This document shows positions 17,869-27,697 of a stretch of 64,000 nt of DNA, piece by piece. Below the pieces are notes generated by a model that was given only the letters and a program-made list of their open reading frames with translations, was not told where the DNA came from and made no database searches. The stretch comes from Flavobacteriaceae bacterium (GTDB lineage Bacteria; Bacteroidota; Bacteroidia; Flavobacteriales; Flavobacteriaceae), in contig JAGYJA010000011.1 of assembly GCA_018402385.1 (NCBI GenBank), forward strand, positions 248,001 to 312,000, written 5' to 3'. The first letter of the stretch is position 1; each line of letters starts with the position of its first letter. A program made the translations under genes and the position numbers.

Positions 17869-19692
17869 TTAATCAAAGGATTGCATTTCAATCAGTCCAA
17901 AATACACACCTTTATTAGTTAAAAGTTCTTGATGAGTTCCTTGTTCTACGATATGTCCTTTAGACAAGACAATAATTTTATCGGCATTTTGAATGGTTGA
18001 TAGTCTGTGTGCAATAACGATTGATGTTCTGTTTTGCATCATTTTTTCCAAAGCGTTTTGAACGAGTCGTTCACTTTCAGTATCTAAGGCAGAGGTTGCC
18101 TCGTCAAGGATCATTATGGGTGGGTTCTTCAATACGGCACGAGCGATACTTAAACGTTGTTTTTGTCCGCCGCTGAGTTTGTTTCCACTGTCACCAATGT
18201 TTGTGTCCAGTTGATTGGGTAATGTTTCCACAAATTCCCAGGCGTTGGCTATTTTTAATGCTTCAATGATTTCTTCATCAGTTGCATTTTCTTTGCCCAC
18301 CAGAAGGTTTCCTTTTATTGTATCGTTAAACAGTATCGAGTCCTGGGTTACCAGTCCCATCAACCCTCTCAATGAGTGCAGACGTAAGTCCCTGATATCT
18401 GTACCGTCAATTTTTATGGCTCCTTCACTCACATCATAAAAACGGGTAAGTAAATTGGCAATGGTGCTCTTTCCGCTTCCACTTTGTCCCACCAGGGCAA
18501 TGGTTTCTCCTTTTTTCACTTGGAGCGAAAAGTTTTTCAATACCAACTCCTGCTCATATTTAAAGGAAAGGTTTTCAATGGAAAGGCTGTTTTCAAAGCT
18601 GTTTTTTTCGATAGCATCTGGTTTGTCCTGAATGTTATTTTCAGTTTCCAATATTTCGAGGACACGTTCTGCGGCAGCATTTCCTTTTTTGACACTGTAG
18701 GAAGCTTTGGATATGGCCTTGGCAGGTGTGAGTATTTGATAAGCCAGTCCCATATATGCAATAAATAGTGCCGGGTTTAATGTTTCATCAATCAATACCA
18801 TGCGCCCTCCATACCAAAGTAAAATGGCAATCACAGTAATACCTAGAAATTCACTGGTAGGAGAAGCCAGGTTTTGCCTGTTGAGTAGTTTGTTTGAAAA
18901 GTGGTAAAATTTATCTGTGGAAGCCCTGAATTTTTTTGTAAAAATGTTTTCAGCATTAAAGCCTTTTATGATTTTGAGTCCACCGAGGGTTTCTTCAAGT
19001 ATAGACAGGAAATAGCCTTGTTCTTTTTGCACCCGGTCTGATTTTCGCTTGAGCGATTTACCAATCAATGAAATGATAAACCCGGAAACAGGGATAAATA
19101 TAAAAACAAAAATAGTAAGTTCTAAACTTATCAAAAGCATACCTCCAATTGTAAAAATAATGGTGAGCGGTTCCCTTACTATCAATTCTAAAATAGAGAG
19201 AAAGGAATGTTGAATTTCAAGAACATCATTTGTAATCCTTGCTATGGTGTCGCCTTTTCGTTTTTCGGAATAGTGGGAGAGGGGCAATTCAACTGTTTTT
19301 TTATAAAGGGCATTGCGCAAATCTTTTAATACACCATTTCGTAAAAAAGTGATAAAATACATAGCCAGATAGTTGAATATGTTTTTCATAAAAAACATGC
19401 CTACAACTAGAGCTACCATTATAAGCAGCACATCATCCACCCCTTCATTTGATTTTTGAGTAATAAAATAGTTGAGGTAATCTTCAACGAAATCAATTGA
19501 CTTATTGAGTCCAGCCCATTCCGGTTTTGTGGTCAATGGTTCAGTGTTGCCAAAAAGCACATTCATCATCGGGAAAAGGGAGAGCATAGAAAGTGTACTG
19601 AAGAGTGCATAAAAAATATTAGCGATGATATTTAAAATCGCATATCTTTTATAGGGTTTCGCAAAGCGAAGGATTTTTTTGAAGTATTTCAT
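17869..19692 (-). CDS. ABC exporter, MsbA-like fused permease/ATPase
   Basis: 607 aa. Six TM helices occupy residues ~15-320, and the nucleotide-binding domain ~345-600 has Walker A GQSGSGKST, signature LSGGQKQR, Walker B IMILDEATSALD and a switch His in IVIAHRLS. The half-transporter architecture suits a lipid or lipid-A-core flippase (MsbA-like), but substrate cannot be read from sequence. Last gene of a minus-strand group with DUF4199, a glycosyltransferase and phosphoglucomutase, consistent with envelope assembly. 44 bases separate it from phosphoglucomutase. Confidence 0.87.
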   Translation of the reverse strand: MKYFKKILRFAKPYKRYAILNIIANIFYALFSTLSMLSLFPMMNVLFGNTEPLTTKPEWAGLNKSIDFVEDYLNYFITQKSNEGVDDVLLIMVALVVGMFFMKNIFNYLAMYFITFLRNGVLKDLRNALYKKTVELPLSHYSEKRKGDTIARITNDVLEIQHSFLSILELIVREPLTIIFTIGGMLLISLELTIFVFIFIPVSGFIISLIGKSLKRKSDRVQKEQGYFLSILEETLGGLKIIKGFNAENIFTKKFRASTDKFYHFSNKLLNRQNLASPTSEFLGITVIAILLWYGGRMVLIDETLNPALFIAYMGLAYQILTPAKAISKASYSVKKGNAAAERVLEILETENNIQDKPDAIEKNSFENSLSIENLSFKYEQELVLKNFSLQVKKGETIALVGQSGSGKSTIANLLTRFYDVSEGAIKIDGTDIRDLRLHSLRGLMGLVTQDSILFNDTIKGNLLVGKENATDEEIIEALKIANAWEFVETLPNQLDTNIGDSGNKLSGGQKQRLSIARAVLKNPPIMILDEATSALDTESERLVQNALEKMMQNRTSIVIAHRLSTIQNADKIIVLSKGHIVEQGTHQELLTNKGVYFGLIEMQSFD

Positions 19693-19736
19693 TTACCGGT
19701 AGAGAATTAATAACAATTCAAAGGTAGGTTTTTTGT

Positions 19737-21464
19737 TTAAATGCCTAATGATTTCAATATGGTTTCAATTTTTTTATCCAATTTACTTGAAACATCTTGA
19801 AACGCTTCTTTAGATTCCAATGGGAGGTTCACACTTATATAGAATTTGATTTTAGGTTCGGTGCCACTGGGTCTTGCAGCCACTTTTGTGCCGTCTTCTG
19901 TATAGTATATCAAAACATTTGAAGAAGGAACGTCAATTTTTTCTTCTGTGTTTGATTTTAGGTTTCGGGCAATACCGGAAGCATAGTCTTCAATTCTTAC
20001 CACGCGGGAACCAGCAATTTCCATTAATGGGTTCTCTCTTAAATCAACCATCATTTGTTTGATTTCTTCACTTCCTTTAATCCCTTTTTTTACTAGCGAA
20101 ACGAGGTGTTCTTTAAAGAAACCATGTTTTATAAAGAGTTCAATAAGGTAATCATAGAGCGTTTTTCCTTGTTCTTTTTGTTGGGAAGCCATTTCGCAAG
20201 CCAATAAAGTTGCAGTAACAGCATCCTTATCCCTCACAAAATCACTCACCATATAACCAAAACTCTCTTCGCCACCGCCAATAAATTGTTGCTCAGGGTG
20301 GTCTTTGATCATTTTTGCAATCCATTTAAAGCCTGTGAGTACTACTTTACACTCTGAGTTGTATTGTGCAGCAATTTTTTCCATCATTGGGGTAGAAACA
20401 ATGGTGGAGGCAATAAATGCGTTGCCATGCAGGCTGTTATTTTTTGAATGAAAGTTGAGCAGAAAATCACTCATTAACACCATCGTCTGGTTGCCGTTGA
20501 GAATGACCATCTGTCCTCCAGGGTTTCTAACAGCAACTCCAAGCCGGTCGCCATCTGGGTCAGTGCCAATAACGATGTCTGCATTAATTTTGTCAGCCAG
20601 TTCGATGGCCATTTTTAAAGCTTCTGGTTCTTCGGGGTTGGGGGAAACGACCGTTGGAAAATCGCCGTTGGGTTCTGCTTGGTCTTTTACAATGTGAACA
20701 TCAGTATATCCCGCCTTATCAAGTACTTGCGGATTGAGCATAATGGAAGTTCCGTGAAGAGAGGTGAAAACAATTTTGAGGTTTTCCCTGGCTTCTTTTG
20801 AAGTACCAAAGCTTCCGTTTTGAACTGATTTCTTTAGAAATGCCTCGTCCACTTCTTTATCGATATATTGAATAAGATTTTCTTTTGCTGTAAAGTGGAT
20901 GTCTTCAAATTTCAACGAATTGATTTCCACAATAATTTCTGCATCCTGTGGCGGAACGAGTTGTCCGCCGTCATTCCAATAGACTTTATAACCATTGTAT
21001 TCCGGTGGATTGTGAGAGGCTGTAAGGACAATTCCGGCGTGACAATTTAAATGGGTGACAGCAAATGAAAGCTCTGGTGTGGGTCGCAAATCTGAAAACA
21101 AAAAGACTTCGATGTCATTTGCCGAAAAAACATCGGCGACCACTTTGGCGAGTTCTTTACTGTTGTGGCGACAGTCATAAGCAATGGCTACTTTGTGTTG
21201 CTCTCCCGGAAATTGTGTTTTGATATAGTTTGAAATTCCCTGGGTGTTTTTGCCAAGGGTGTATTTATTGATGCGGTTGTCACCCACGCCTACGATACCT
21301 CGCATACCTCCGGTTCCAAACTCAATGTTTTTATAAAAACTTTCTTCCAGCTCTTTTGGGTTAAAAGAAATTAAATCTTTGATTTGATTTTGAGTTTTTT
21401 CATCAAAAGTGGGTGTGAGCCATTGATTGACTTTCTCGAGTATTTCGGGTTTTATATAAATCAT
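19737..21464 (-). CDS. Phosphoglucomutase/phosphomannomutase family phospho-sugar mutase
   Basis: 575 aa, the long PgcA-type alpha-D-phosphohexomutase. The phosphoserine loop is TASHNPPEYNG with Ser150; the metal-binding loop is GTDPDGDRLG; the sugar-binding loop GGGEESFGYM and C-terminal phosphate loop ARPSGTEPKIKFY are in order. It interconverts hexose 1- and 6-phosphates, feeding nucleotide-sugar and glycan synthesis, which fits the glycosyltransferase upstream. Confidence 0.9.
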   Translation of the reverse strand: MIYIKPEILEKVNQWLTPTFDEKTQNQIKDLISFNPKELEESFYKNIEFGTGGMRGIVGVGDNRINKYTLGKNTQGISNYIKTQFPGEQHKVAIAYDCRHNSKELAKVVADVFSANDIEVFLFSDLRPTPELSFAVTHLNCHAGIVLTASHNPPEYNGYKVYWNDGGQLVPPQDAEIIVEINSLKFEDIHFTAKENLIQYIDKEVDEAFLKKSVQNGSFGTSKEARENLKIVFTSLHGTSIMLNPQVLDKAGYTDVHIVKDQAEPNGDFPTVVSPNPEEPEALKMAIELADKINADIVIGTDPDGDRLGVAVRNPGGQMVILNGNQTMVLMSDFLLNFHSKNNSLHGNAFIASTIVSTPMMEKIAAQYNSECKVVLTGFKWIAKMIKDHPEQQFIGGGEESFGYMVSDFVRDKDAVTATLLACEMASQQKEQGKTLYDYLIELFIKHGFFKEHLVSLVKKGIKGSEEIKQMMVDLRENPLMEIAGSRVVRIEDYASGIARNLKSNTEEKIDVPSSNVLIYYTEDGTKVAARPSGTEPKIKFYISVNLPLESKEAFQDVSSKLDKKIETILKSLGI

Positions 21465-21529
21465 TTTGAAGCAAAAATTAAAAAAGCAAAGGTAAATAAA
21501 CTAGCGGAGACTTGGATGTTAGGGAATCG

Positions 21530-22480
21530 TTAATCCAAATTGATTTCTTCACTTATTTTGTAATTTTCTTTGTGTTTGTTGTTTCTGAGGATGATTTCGC
21601 CAAGAAAACCGGCAAGAAAAAGTTGTGAACCAATAATCATTGCTACAAGTGCAACATAAAATTGAGGTCGTTCTGTGAGTAATCTGCCATCGGGATGGAG
21701 GAAGAGTTTGTCAACACCCAGATAGACAGTTAATACAAAGCCCACAAAAAGTATCAAAGCACCCCAGGCACCAAAGAGGTGCATAGGTTGTTTGCCAAAA
21801 CGGCTTAAAAACCAAATGGTTATTAAATCAAGAAAGCCATTCATAAAACGATTGACACCAAATTTTGTACTACCATATTTACGAGCCTGATGTTGAACTA
21901 CCTTTTCACTTATTTTAGAAAAACCTGCATTCTTTGCCAGCACCGGTATGTAGCGGTGCATCTCACCGGTAACTTCAATATTTTTAACTACATCTTTTCT
22001 ATAAGCTTTGAGTCCGCAATTGAAATCGTGTAATTTCACTCCGGATGTTTGTCGCGCAGCATAATTAAAAAGTTTGGAGGGCAGGTTTTTTGAGAAGGTG
22101 TTGTCATATCGCTTCTTTTTCCAACCGGAAACCAGGTCGAGGTTTTTATTCTTAATAAGGTAATATAATTCAGGAATCTCTTCGGGATTGTCTTGCAGGT
22201 CGGCATCCATCGTGATAATTACTTCGCCTTGGGCCTTTGCAAAACCAGCGTGGAGCGCCTGTGATTTTCCAAAATTCCTCAAAAACCGAATGCCTTTTAC
22301 ATTGGGAGAGTTTTTTGAAAGAGAGGATATCACTTCCCATGAGCCATCAGAACTGCCATCATCAATAAAAATCACTTCGTAAGAAAAACCATTGGACTGC
22401 ATAACGTTTGCAATCCAATGGTATAATTCTTTAAGTGATTCCTCTTCATTGAGAAGGGGAATAATGATGGATAGGTTCAT
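21530..22480 (-). CDS. Family 2 glycosyltransferase, polyprenyl-phosphate sugar transferase type
   Basis: 316 aa. A GT-A domain carries FIDDGSSDGSWEV and the metal-binding TMDADLQDNPEEI, followed by RFLRNFGKSQALHAG. Two C-terminal TM helices (~230-255 and ~270-290) are typical of DPM1/GtrB/ArnC-like enzymes that load a sugar on undecaprenyl phosphate. Starts 3 bases after the stop of the DUF4199 gene, so the two are surely cotranscribed. Confidence 0.85.
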   Translation of the reverse strand: MNLSIIIPLLNEEESLKELYHWIANVMQSNGFSYEVIFIDDGSSDGSWEVISSLSKNSPNVKGIRFLRNFGKSQALHAGFAKAQGEVIITMDADLQDNPEEIPELYYLIKNKNLDLVSGWKKKRYDNTFSKNLPSKLFNYAARQTSGVKLHDFNCGLKAYRKDVVKNIEVTGEMHRYIPVLAKNAGFSKISEKVVQHQARKYGSTKFGVNRFMNGFLDLITIWFLSRFGKQPMHLFGAWGALILFVGFVLTVYLGVDKLFLHPDGRLLTERPQFYVALVAMIIGSQLFLAGFLGEIILRNNKHKENYKISEEINLD

Positions 22481-22483
22481 AAA

Positions 22484-23008
22484 TTACATTTGGTTTGGAT
22501 CTGTTCTTTTAAGAATAAGTCCCGAAACTAAAGAAATAATAAAACCAAAAAATAGACTTCCAATCAATGAAAAAGTTGACATCATAAAAGGAGTGGTAAA
22601 TGATTTGGTAAAACCAATTGCTTGTTCCATTTGTTCCTCTGTCATTCCTTGGCTTTGTTCTGCCATTTGATCTCTTGCTTCATTGATAACAATATCTATA
22701 TACTCAGGGTATATAAAAGTGTAATGTATATAGGAGTAAAAGGCACTTACAATTCCGGCGATTAAAGCAGTCGCTAATCCCACTTTTAATGCTTCACCAA
22801 GACTTAAAAAACCTCCATTCCCGTTTTTGAATGTTTTAATGGCAGTGAATAAAAGATAAATAGTTATGATAAAGCCTAAAGTGCTTAACATCCAGTTTTG
22901 GGAGATGTTTGCTACATACATCACAACCAATAATAGAATTGAAACAAGCGCTAATAATAAACCATAATTAAGAGCAATTTGTTTTAAAGAAGATTTTTGA
23001 TTTTCCAT
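22484..23008 (-). CDS. DUF4199 family membrane protein
   Basis: 174 aa with four predicted TM helices: two near the N-terminus (YGLLLALVSILLLVVMYV and the next), one at GEALKVGLATALIAGIVSAF and one near the C-terminus. The loop GNGGFLSLGEALKVG is characteristic of DUF4199. Function unknown; in flavobacteria it commonly precedes this type of glycosyltransferase. First gene of the four-gene minus-strand group. Confidence 0.8.
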   Translation of the reverse strand: MENQKSSLKQIALNYGLLLALVSILLLVVMYVANISQNWMLSTLGFIITIYLLFTAIKTFKNGNGGFLSLGEALKVGLATALIAGIVSAFYSYIHYTFIYPEYIDIVINEARDQMAEQSQGMTEEQMEQAIGFTKSFTTPFMMSTFSLIGSLFFGFIISLVSGLILKRTDPNQM

Positions 23009-23130
23009 AATGAGTTTATTTAGTTTGGAAAGTTAGTACACAAATATAGAAAATCGTTACAGATAATTCTCACGAAGCTGAGAAACTCATCATTAAAATT
23101 TTAAATCTCCGATTTTTTCTAAAACTTTTA

Positions 23131-23160
23131 TTGTTCATATCAAAAATATACTTAAATTTG
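23131..23160 (+). promoter_or_regulatory. Bacteroidota-type promoter of rpmE2 (TTG-N19-TAAATTTG)
   Basis: TTG at 23131-23133 and TAAATTTG at 23153-23160 match the -33 and -7 boxes with 19-base spacing, ~38 bases before the L31 start codon. Confidence 0.75.
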
Positions 23161-23197
23161 CAACCTCAAAATAGAGACGATTTTAAAGCAATATACC

Positions 23198-23449
23198 ATG
23201 AAACAAGGAATTCACCCGGAAAACTATAGATTAGTAGCATTTAAGGACATGTCTAATGAAGATGTATTTTTAACTAAATCTACTGCAGACACCAAAGAAA
23301 CGATTGAAGTAGATGGTGTTGAGTATCCTTTAGTGAAATTGGAAATCTCAAGAACTTCTCATCCATACTACACCGGTAAATCTAAATTGGTTGATACCGC
23401 AGGTCGTATTGATAAATTCAAGAATAAATATTCTAAATTCAAGAAATAA
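23198..23449 (+). CDS. rpmE2: 50S ribosomal protein L31 type B
   Basis: 83 aa starting [11 protein letters not shown], with [15 protein letters not shown] and the C-terminal [16 protein letters not shown]. The zinc-binding CxxC pair of type A L31 is absent, so this is the zinc-independent type B form. Single-gene unit with a clear promoter and terminator. Confidence 0.95.
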   Translation: MKQGIHPENYRLVAFKDMSNEDVFLTKSTADTKETIEVDGVEYPLVKLEISRTSHPYYTGKSKLVDTAGRIDKFKNKYSKFKK

Positions 23450-23475
23450 GTAACTGTTTTCATTTACTAAATAAA

Positions 23476-23508
23476 AAAAACTGCCTTGTTCAAAGGCAGT
23501 TTTTTTTA
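23476..23508 (+). terminator. Rho-independent terminator of rpmE2
   Basis: AAAACTGCCTT / AAGGCAGTTTT stem around GTTCA with a T-run, about 30 bases past the stop. Confidence 0.85.
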
Positions 23509-23561
23509 TGTCTATTTAAATGGTTTTATAAAATGAATTTATAGAAACCAGGCGTGAAACT

Positions 23562-24514
23562 CTATTTTCGTTTCATTACATGCAGTACTTTTTGAACGAT
23601 TGCTTCAGCGTTCAATCCATACTTTTCCATCAATTGAGCCGGAGTTCCTGATTCACCAAACGTATCTTGTGTAGCGACAAATTCCTGAGGTGTTGGGTGG
23701 TTTTCAGCCAATACACGCGCCACACTTTCTCCAAGACCACCTAAATAGTTGTGTTCTTCAGCAGTAACAATGCAGCCGGTTTTTTTACGCTATTGAGGAT
23801 GGCTTCATTGTCAAGCGGTTTGATTGTGTGTATGTTTATTACTTCAGCGCTGATGCCTTGTTTATCTAGTGTCTCTGCAGCAAGAATGGCTTCCCAAACT
23901 AAATGCCCGGTAGCAACGATGGTAACATCAGTACCTTCAATTAAATGCACTGCTTTTCCTATATCAAATGTTTGGTCTTCAGGTGTGAAATTGGCGACGC
24001 TGGGTCTTCCAAAGCGCAAATAAACCGGACCTTTGTGCTCGGCTATAGCGAGAGTAGCAGCTTTGGTTTGGTTGTAATCACAGGTGTTGATCACGGTCAT
24101 ACCCGGAAGCATTTTCATCAAGCCAATATCTTCCAGTATTTGGTGGGTGGCGCCATCTTCTCCCAGAGTAACTCCTGCGTGAGATGCACAAATCTTTACA
24201 TTTTTTCCGCTGTAAGCGATACTTTGTCTTATTTGGTCATAGACTCTTCCTGTGGAGAAATTGGCAAATGTTCCGGTAAACGGAATTTTTCCACCAATGG
24301 TTAATCCGGCAGCGATTCCCATCATATTAGCTTCTGCTATTCCAATTTGAAAAAAGCGTTCCGGGTGATTTGCCTGAAATTCATCCATTTTCAGGGAGCC
24401 GGTTAAATCTGCACAGAGCGCTACTACATTTGGGTTGGTTTTACCTAATTGGGTCATTCCTGCTCCAAATCCGCTTCGGGTGTCTTTATTTCCTGTGTTT
24501 GTAAATTTTTTCAT
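23562..24514 (-). CDS. Transketolase, C-terminal (pyrimidine-binding) subunit (one frame break)
   Basis: Split transketolase, second half. Visible motifs are [17 protein letters not shown] (the Glu that activates thiamine diphosphate), [12 protein letters not shown] and YLRFGRPSV. The uninterrupted frame stops early at 23741. Adding one A to the A7 run at 23780-23786 (minus-strand view) restores [17 protein letters not shown] and a total of 317 aa, ending at TAG 23562-23564. Forms the active enzyme of the non-oxidative pentose phosphate pathway together with the upstream N-terminal gene. Confidence 0.85.
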
Positions 24515-24555
24515 ATCGTGGTTTCGCTTTAAGCGAAAATCTTTAAAGTTTTATA

Positions 24556-25402
24556 CTAATAATCGCCTAAAGTCACCGGGTTTTGAGCCAATCCTTTTTC
24601 CAGTTGCTCATCATTAGGGGCTTTTCCGTGCCAGGCGTGGGTGTGCATCATATAATCAACGCCATTGCCCATCACAGTGTGGAGTAACACACAAATGGGT
24701 TTTCCGTTTCCGGTTTTTGATTTGGCTTCTTTCATTGTATTTAATGATAGCTTCCAGATTGTTGCCTTCTTTGATGGTTAAGACTTCCCATCCAAAGGAT
24801 TCAAATTTCGCTGTAAGATTTCCCAATGGCAATACAGTATCTGTTGCACCGTCAATTTGCTGACCGTTGTAATCGATTGTTACGATGAGATTATCCACCT
24901 TATTACCTGCAGCATACATTATGGCTTCCCAGTTTTGACCTTCCTGAAGCTCACCATCACCACACAGCGTATAAACAATTTTGTTGTCGTTGTTGAGTTT
25001 TTTGGCAAGCGCCGCACCAATAGCAACTGAAATTCCCTGACCCAGAGAACCTGATGCTACCCTGATTCCGGGTAAACCTTCGTGGGTTGTTGGATGGCCC
25101 TGAAGTCTTGAGTTAAGTAACCTAAATGTGTTTAATTCTTCAACGGGAAAATAACCGCTGCGGGCAAGGACACTGTAAAAAACAGGTGAGATGTGACCGT
25201 TTGAAAGAAAAAAGAGATCTTCGTTTTTTCCGTCCATATTAAAATTGGTATCGTGCTCCATCAATACATTATAGAGCGCAACAAAAAATTCTGCACAACC
25301 AAGGGATCCTCCCGGGTGGCCTGAATTTACTTTGTGAACTTGTCTCAGGATATCACGCCTAACTTGGGTTACAAGATTTTCCAGTTGATTGATGTCTGTC
25401 AT
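24556..25402 (-). CDS. Transketolase, N-terminal (diphosphate-binding) subunit (one frame break)
   Basis: Thiamine-diphosphate domain with SGHPGGSLGCAEFF, GSLGQGISVAIGAAL, the GDGELQEGQNWEA diphosphate/Mg motif and VDYNGQQIDG-like continuation. I chose ATG 25402 (MTDINQLENL) over 25456 because family members begin there. The frame is broken near 24738-24741 by one extra base; removing it gives KEAKSKTGNGKPICVLLH and VMGNGVDYMMHTHAWHG, ending TAG at 24556-24558, total 281 aa. First gene of the transketolase pair, 41 bases from the second. Confidence 0.85.
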
Positions 25403-25586
25403 AATAGTGGAGTAAAATTTATCCGCCAAAAATAAGATTTTATATGCCCCCGTCAAAGGAAATAAAAATGAGTTTTTAACGAAGTGATGTTAATTGTTTT
25501 TGTAGCATCAATTCGCTTCTTGTCCTGTTTTGTTTATTTCAATACATTAGCAAGAACTTCCAATCCGGAATTTTAAATTGTAAACT

Positions 25587-26378
25587 ATGAACAAAACCAT
25601 ATACCAGGTAGATTCTTTTACTGACGTCCCTTTTAAAGGAAACCCAGCTGGCGTGATGTTGCTCGACACAGAATTGACTGAGGAGCAGATGCAAAACATT
25701 GCCATGGAGATGAATCTTTCAGAAACAGCATTTGTTATTGCTGTTGATGATTATTATAAAATACGGTTTTTTACTCCAACAAGCGAAATAGCCCTTTGCG
25801 GCCACGCGACCCTGGCGAGTGCGCACATACTCTATGAAAGCGGACACGTAAATCCTCAGGATGGTATTCGTTTTAAAACCACTGAAACCATGTTGAATAT
25901 CATCAAAGTAGATGACCGTATTCAAATGGGCTTGCCGGAATACTCCCTTGAAAAAACCACCCTAGACTTGGATTTTCAAAGCATACTGGGCTGGGTGCCA
26001 TTGGAAACCTATTACAGTAATAAATGGTCAATCGCTGTGGCCGAAACAGAAGCGCTCATACAAAACACCCAACCTGATTTTGCCCTGATGAAGACCCATA
26101 ATCTGGAAAGCCTTATTATCACGTCAAAAAGTAGTGCAGAGGATGTAGATATTGTGGCACGATGTTTTGTTCCTGAAGTGGGCATCAATGAAGACCCGGT
26201 AACAGGCTCTGCGCACTGTGCCCTTGCGCCGTTATGGTCTGAAAAATTAAATAAAAGAGAATTAAAATCAAGACAACTTTCTACCCGCGGCGGATTGCTT
26301 GACTTGAAACTCAGAGAGGGCGTGATCGAGATTACCGGTAAGGCAGTAACCATCTTTAAAGCAACACTTGTAATTTAA
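25587..26378 (+). CDS. PhzF family isomerase/epimerase-like protein
   Basis: 263 aa. The two-fold PhzF hot-dog-like barrel is recognisable: QVDSFTDVPFKGNPAGV, the catalytic Glu in MNLSETAFV, FFTPTSEIALCGHATLA and the C-terminal half FVPEVGINEDPVTGSAHC with ALAPLW. Family members are isomerases; no phenazine genes are nearby, so the substrate is unknown. Transcribed alone between transketolase (divergent) and tgt. Confidence 0.88.
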   Translation: MNKTIYQVDSFTDVPFKGNPAGVMLLDTELTEEQMQNIAMEMNLSETAFVIAVDDYYKIRFFTPTSEIALCGHATLASAHILYESGHVNPQDGIRFKTTETMLNIIKVDDRIQMGLPEYSLEKTTLDLDFQSILGWVPLETYYSNKWSIAVAETEALIQNTQPDFALMKTHNLESLIITSKSSAEDVDIVARCFVPEVGINEDPVTGSAHCALAPLWSEKLNKRELKSRQLSTRGGLLDLKLREGVIEITGKAVTIFKATLVI

Positions 26379-26486
26379 TGCTTGTGGTTTAAATCCATAG
26401 CACATAAGAAACCAAGCCGAAGGAATGATTTGTTTTAAATAAAATTAATGTGATAACTGCCGGGACTTTTTTTCACTTCTATTAGT

Positions 26487-26494
26487 TACCTTTG
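26487..26494 (+). promoter_or_regulatory. -7 element (TACCTTTG) upstream of tgt
   Basis: An exact TANNTTTG match 22 bases before the tgt ATG. The -33 region is only T-rich, with no TTG at ideal spacing. Confidence 0.45.
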
Positions 26495-26516
26495 CCGCTC
26501 ATTTGATTTATGAACT

Positions 26517-27647
26517 ATGAAGTTTGAATTAAAAGCCAAAGACCCCAACAGCCAGGCAAGAGCAGGCGTCCTCACAACCGATCACGGTGTCATTGAAACA
26601 CCTATTTTTATGCCTGTTGGAACAGTGGGTACAGTTAAGGGCGTGCATCAACGAGAGCTAAAAAACGATATCAATCCTGATATTATTTTAGGAAACACCT
26701 ACCATCTCTACTTAAGACCTCAAACAAAAATATTGGAGCAAGCCGGCGGTTTGCACAAGTTTATGAATTGGGATCGGAATATTCTAACAGACAGTGGAGG
26801 CTATCAGGTGTATTCACTTTCGGCAAACCGAAAAATCAAAGAGGAAGGTGTGAAATTCAAATCGCACATTGATGGTAGTTACCATTTCTTTTCGCCTGAA
26901 AATGTGATGGAAATTCAACGGACAATTGGTGCAGATATCATTATGGCTTTTGATGAGTGCACACCATACCCTTGTGATTATCGGTATGCAAAACGCTCGA
27001 TGCACATGACACATCGATGGTTGGACAGATGTATTTCACATCTTGAAAAAACACCTTTGAAATATGATTATGATCAAGCATTTTTTCCAATTGTTCAAGG
27101 AAGCACTTATAAAGATTTAAGGCAGCAATCAGCAGAATATATTGCCTCTGTAGATGCTGTGGGAAATGCCATTGGAGGACTTTCTGTGGGTGAACCAGCA
27201 GAGGAAATGTATGCTATGACGGAAGTTGTAACGGCTATTTTACCTGAAGATAAACCACGCTATTTGATGGGTGTGGGAACACCAATTAATATTTTAGAGA
27301 ATATTGCGTTAGGTATAGATATGTTTGATTGTGTAATGCCTACGCGAAATGCAAGAAACGGCACCTTATTTACTGCCCACGGTACCATCAACATCAAAAA
27401 CAAAAAGTGGGAAGATGATTTTTCTCCGCTGGACGAAATGGCTTTTACTTTTGTGGATACAGAATACAGTAAAGCTTATTTGAAGCACCTTTTTTCAGTG
27501 AATGAATTGCTTGGAAAACAAATTGCGACTATTCATAATTTAGGATTTTACTTATGGTTGGTTCGTGAAGCCAGAAAACATATATTAGCAGGGGATTTTG
27601 CCAATTGGAAAAATACCATGGTTAAGCAAATGGATAAACGATTATAA
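26517..27647 (+). CDS. tgt: tRNA-guanine transglycosylase
   Basis: 376 aa TIM-barrel enzyme that exchanges the wobble guanine for preQ1 in GUN-anticodon tRNAs. Motifs: GNTYHLYLRP, ILTDSGGYQVYS (catalytic Asp), AFDECTPYP, FPIVQGS, GGLSVGEP, RYLMGVGTP and DMFDCVMPTRNARNG. The usual C-terminal zinc site CxCxxC is missing: the aligned stretch DEMAFTFVDTEYSKAYLKH (~303-321) has no Cys, though the later IHN His is kept. First gene of a run with an LptF/LptG permease. Confidence 0.92.
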   Translation: MKFELKAKDPNSQARAGVLTTDHGVIETPIFMPVGTVGTVKGVHQRELKNDINPDIILGNTYHLYLRPQTKILEQAGGLHKFMNWDRNILTDSGGYQVYSLSANRKIKEEGVKFKSHIDGSYHFFSPENVMEIQRTIGADIIMAFDECTPYPCDYRYAKRSMHMTHRWLDRCISHLEKTPLKYDYDQAFFPIVQGSTYKDLRQQSAEYIASVDAVGNAIGGLSVGEPAEEMYAMTEVVTAILPEDKPRYLMGVGTPINILENIALGIDMFDCVMPTRNARNGTLFTAHGTINIKNKKWEDDFSPLDEMAFTFVDTEYSKAYLKHLFSVNELLGKQIATIHNLGFYLWLVREARKHILAGDFANWKNTMVKQMDKRL

Positions 27648-27697
27648 AGATAGGATACAATATAGATAATTATTAATTATCAACTCAGGTAAATTAT

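Noticed and set aside
23780-23786. A-run in transketolase C as a programmed frameshift site
   Set aside because: The run could slip, but several other breaks in the window are at non-slippery sites, so a base-calling error is simpler.
23945-24304. 119-codon + strand frame opposite transketolase
   Set aside because: Shadow of the real minus-strand gene, whose motifs are unmistakable.
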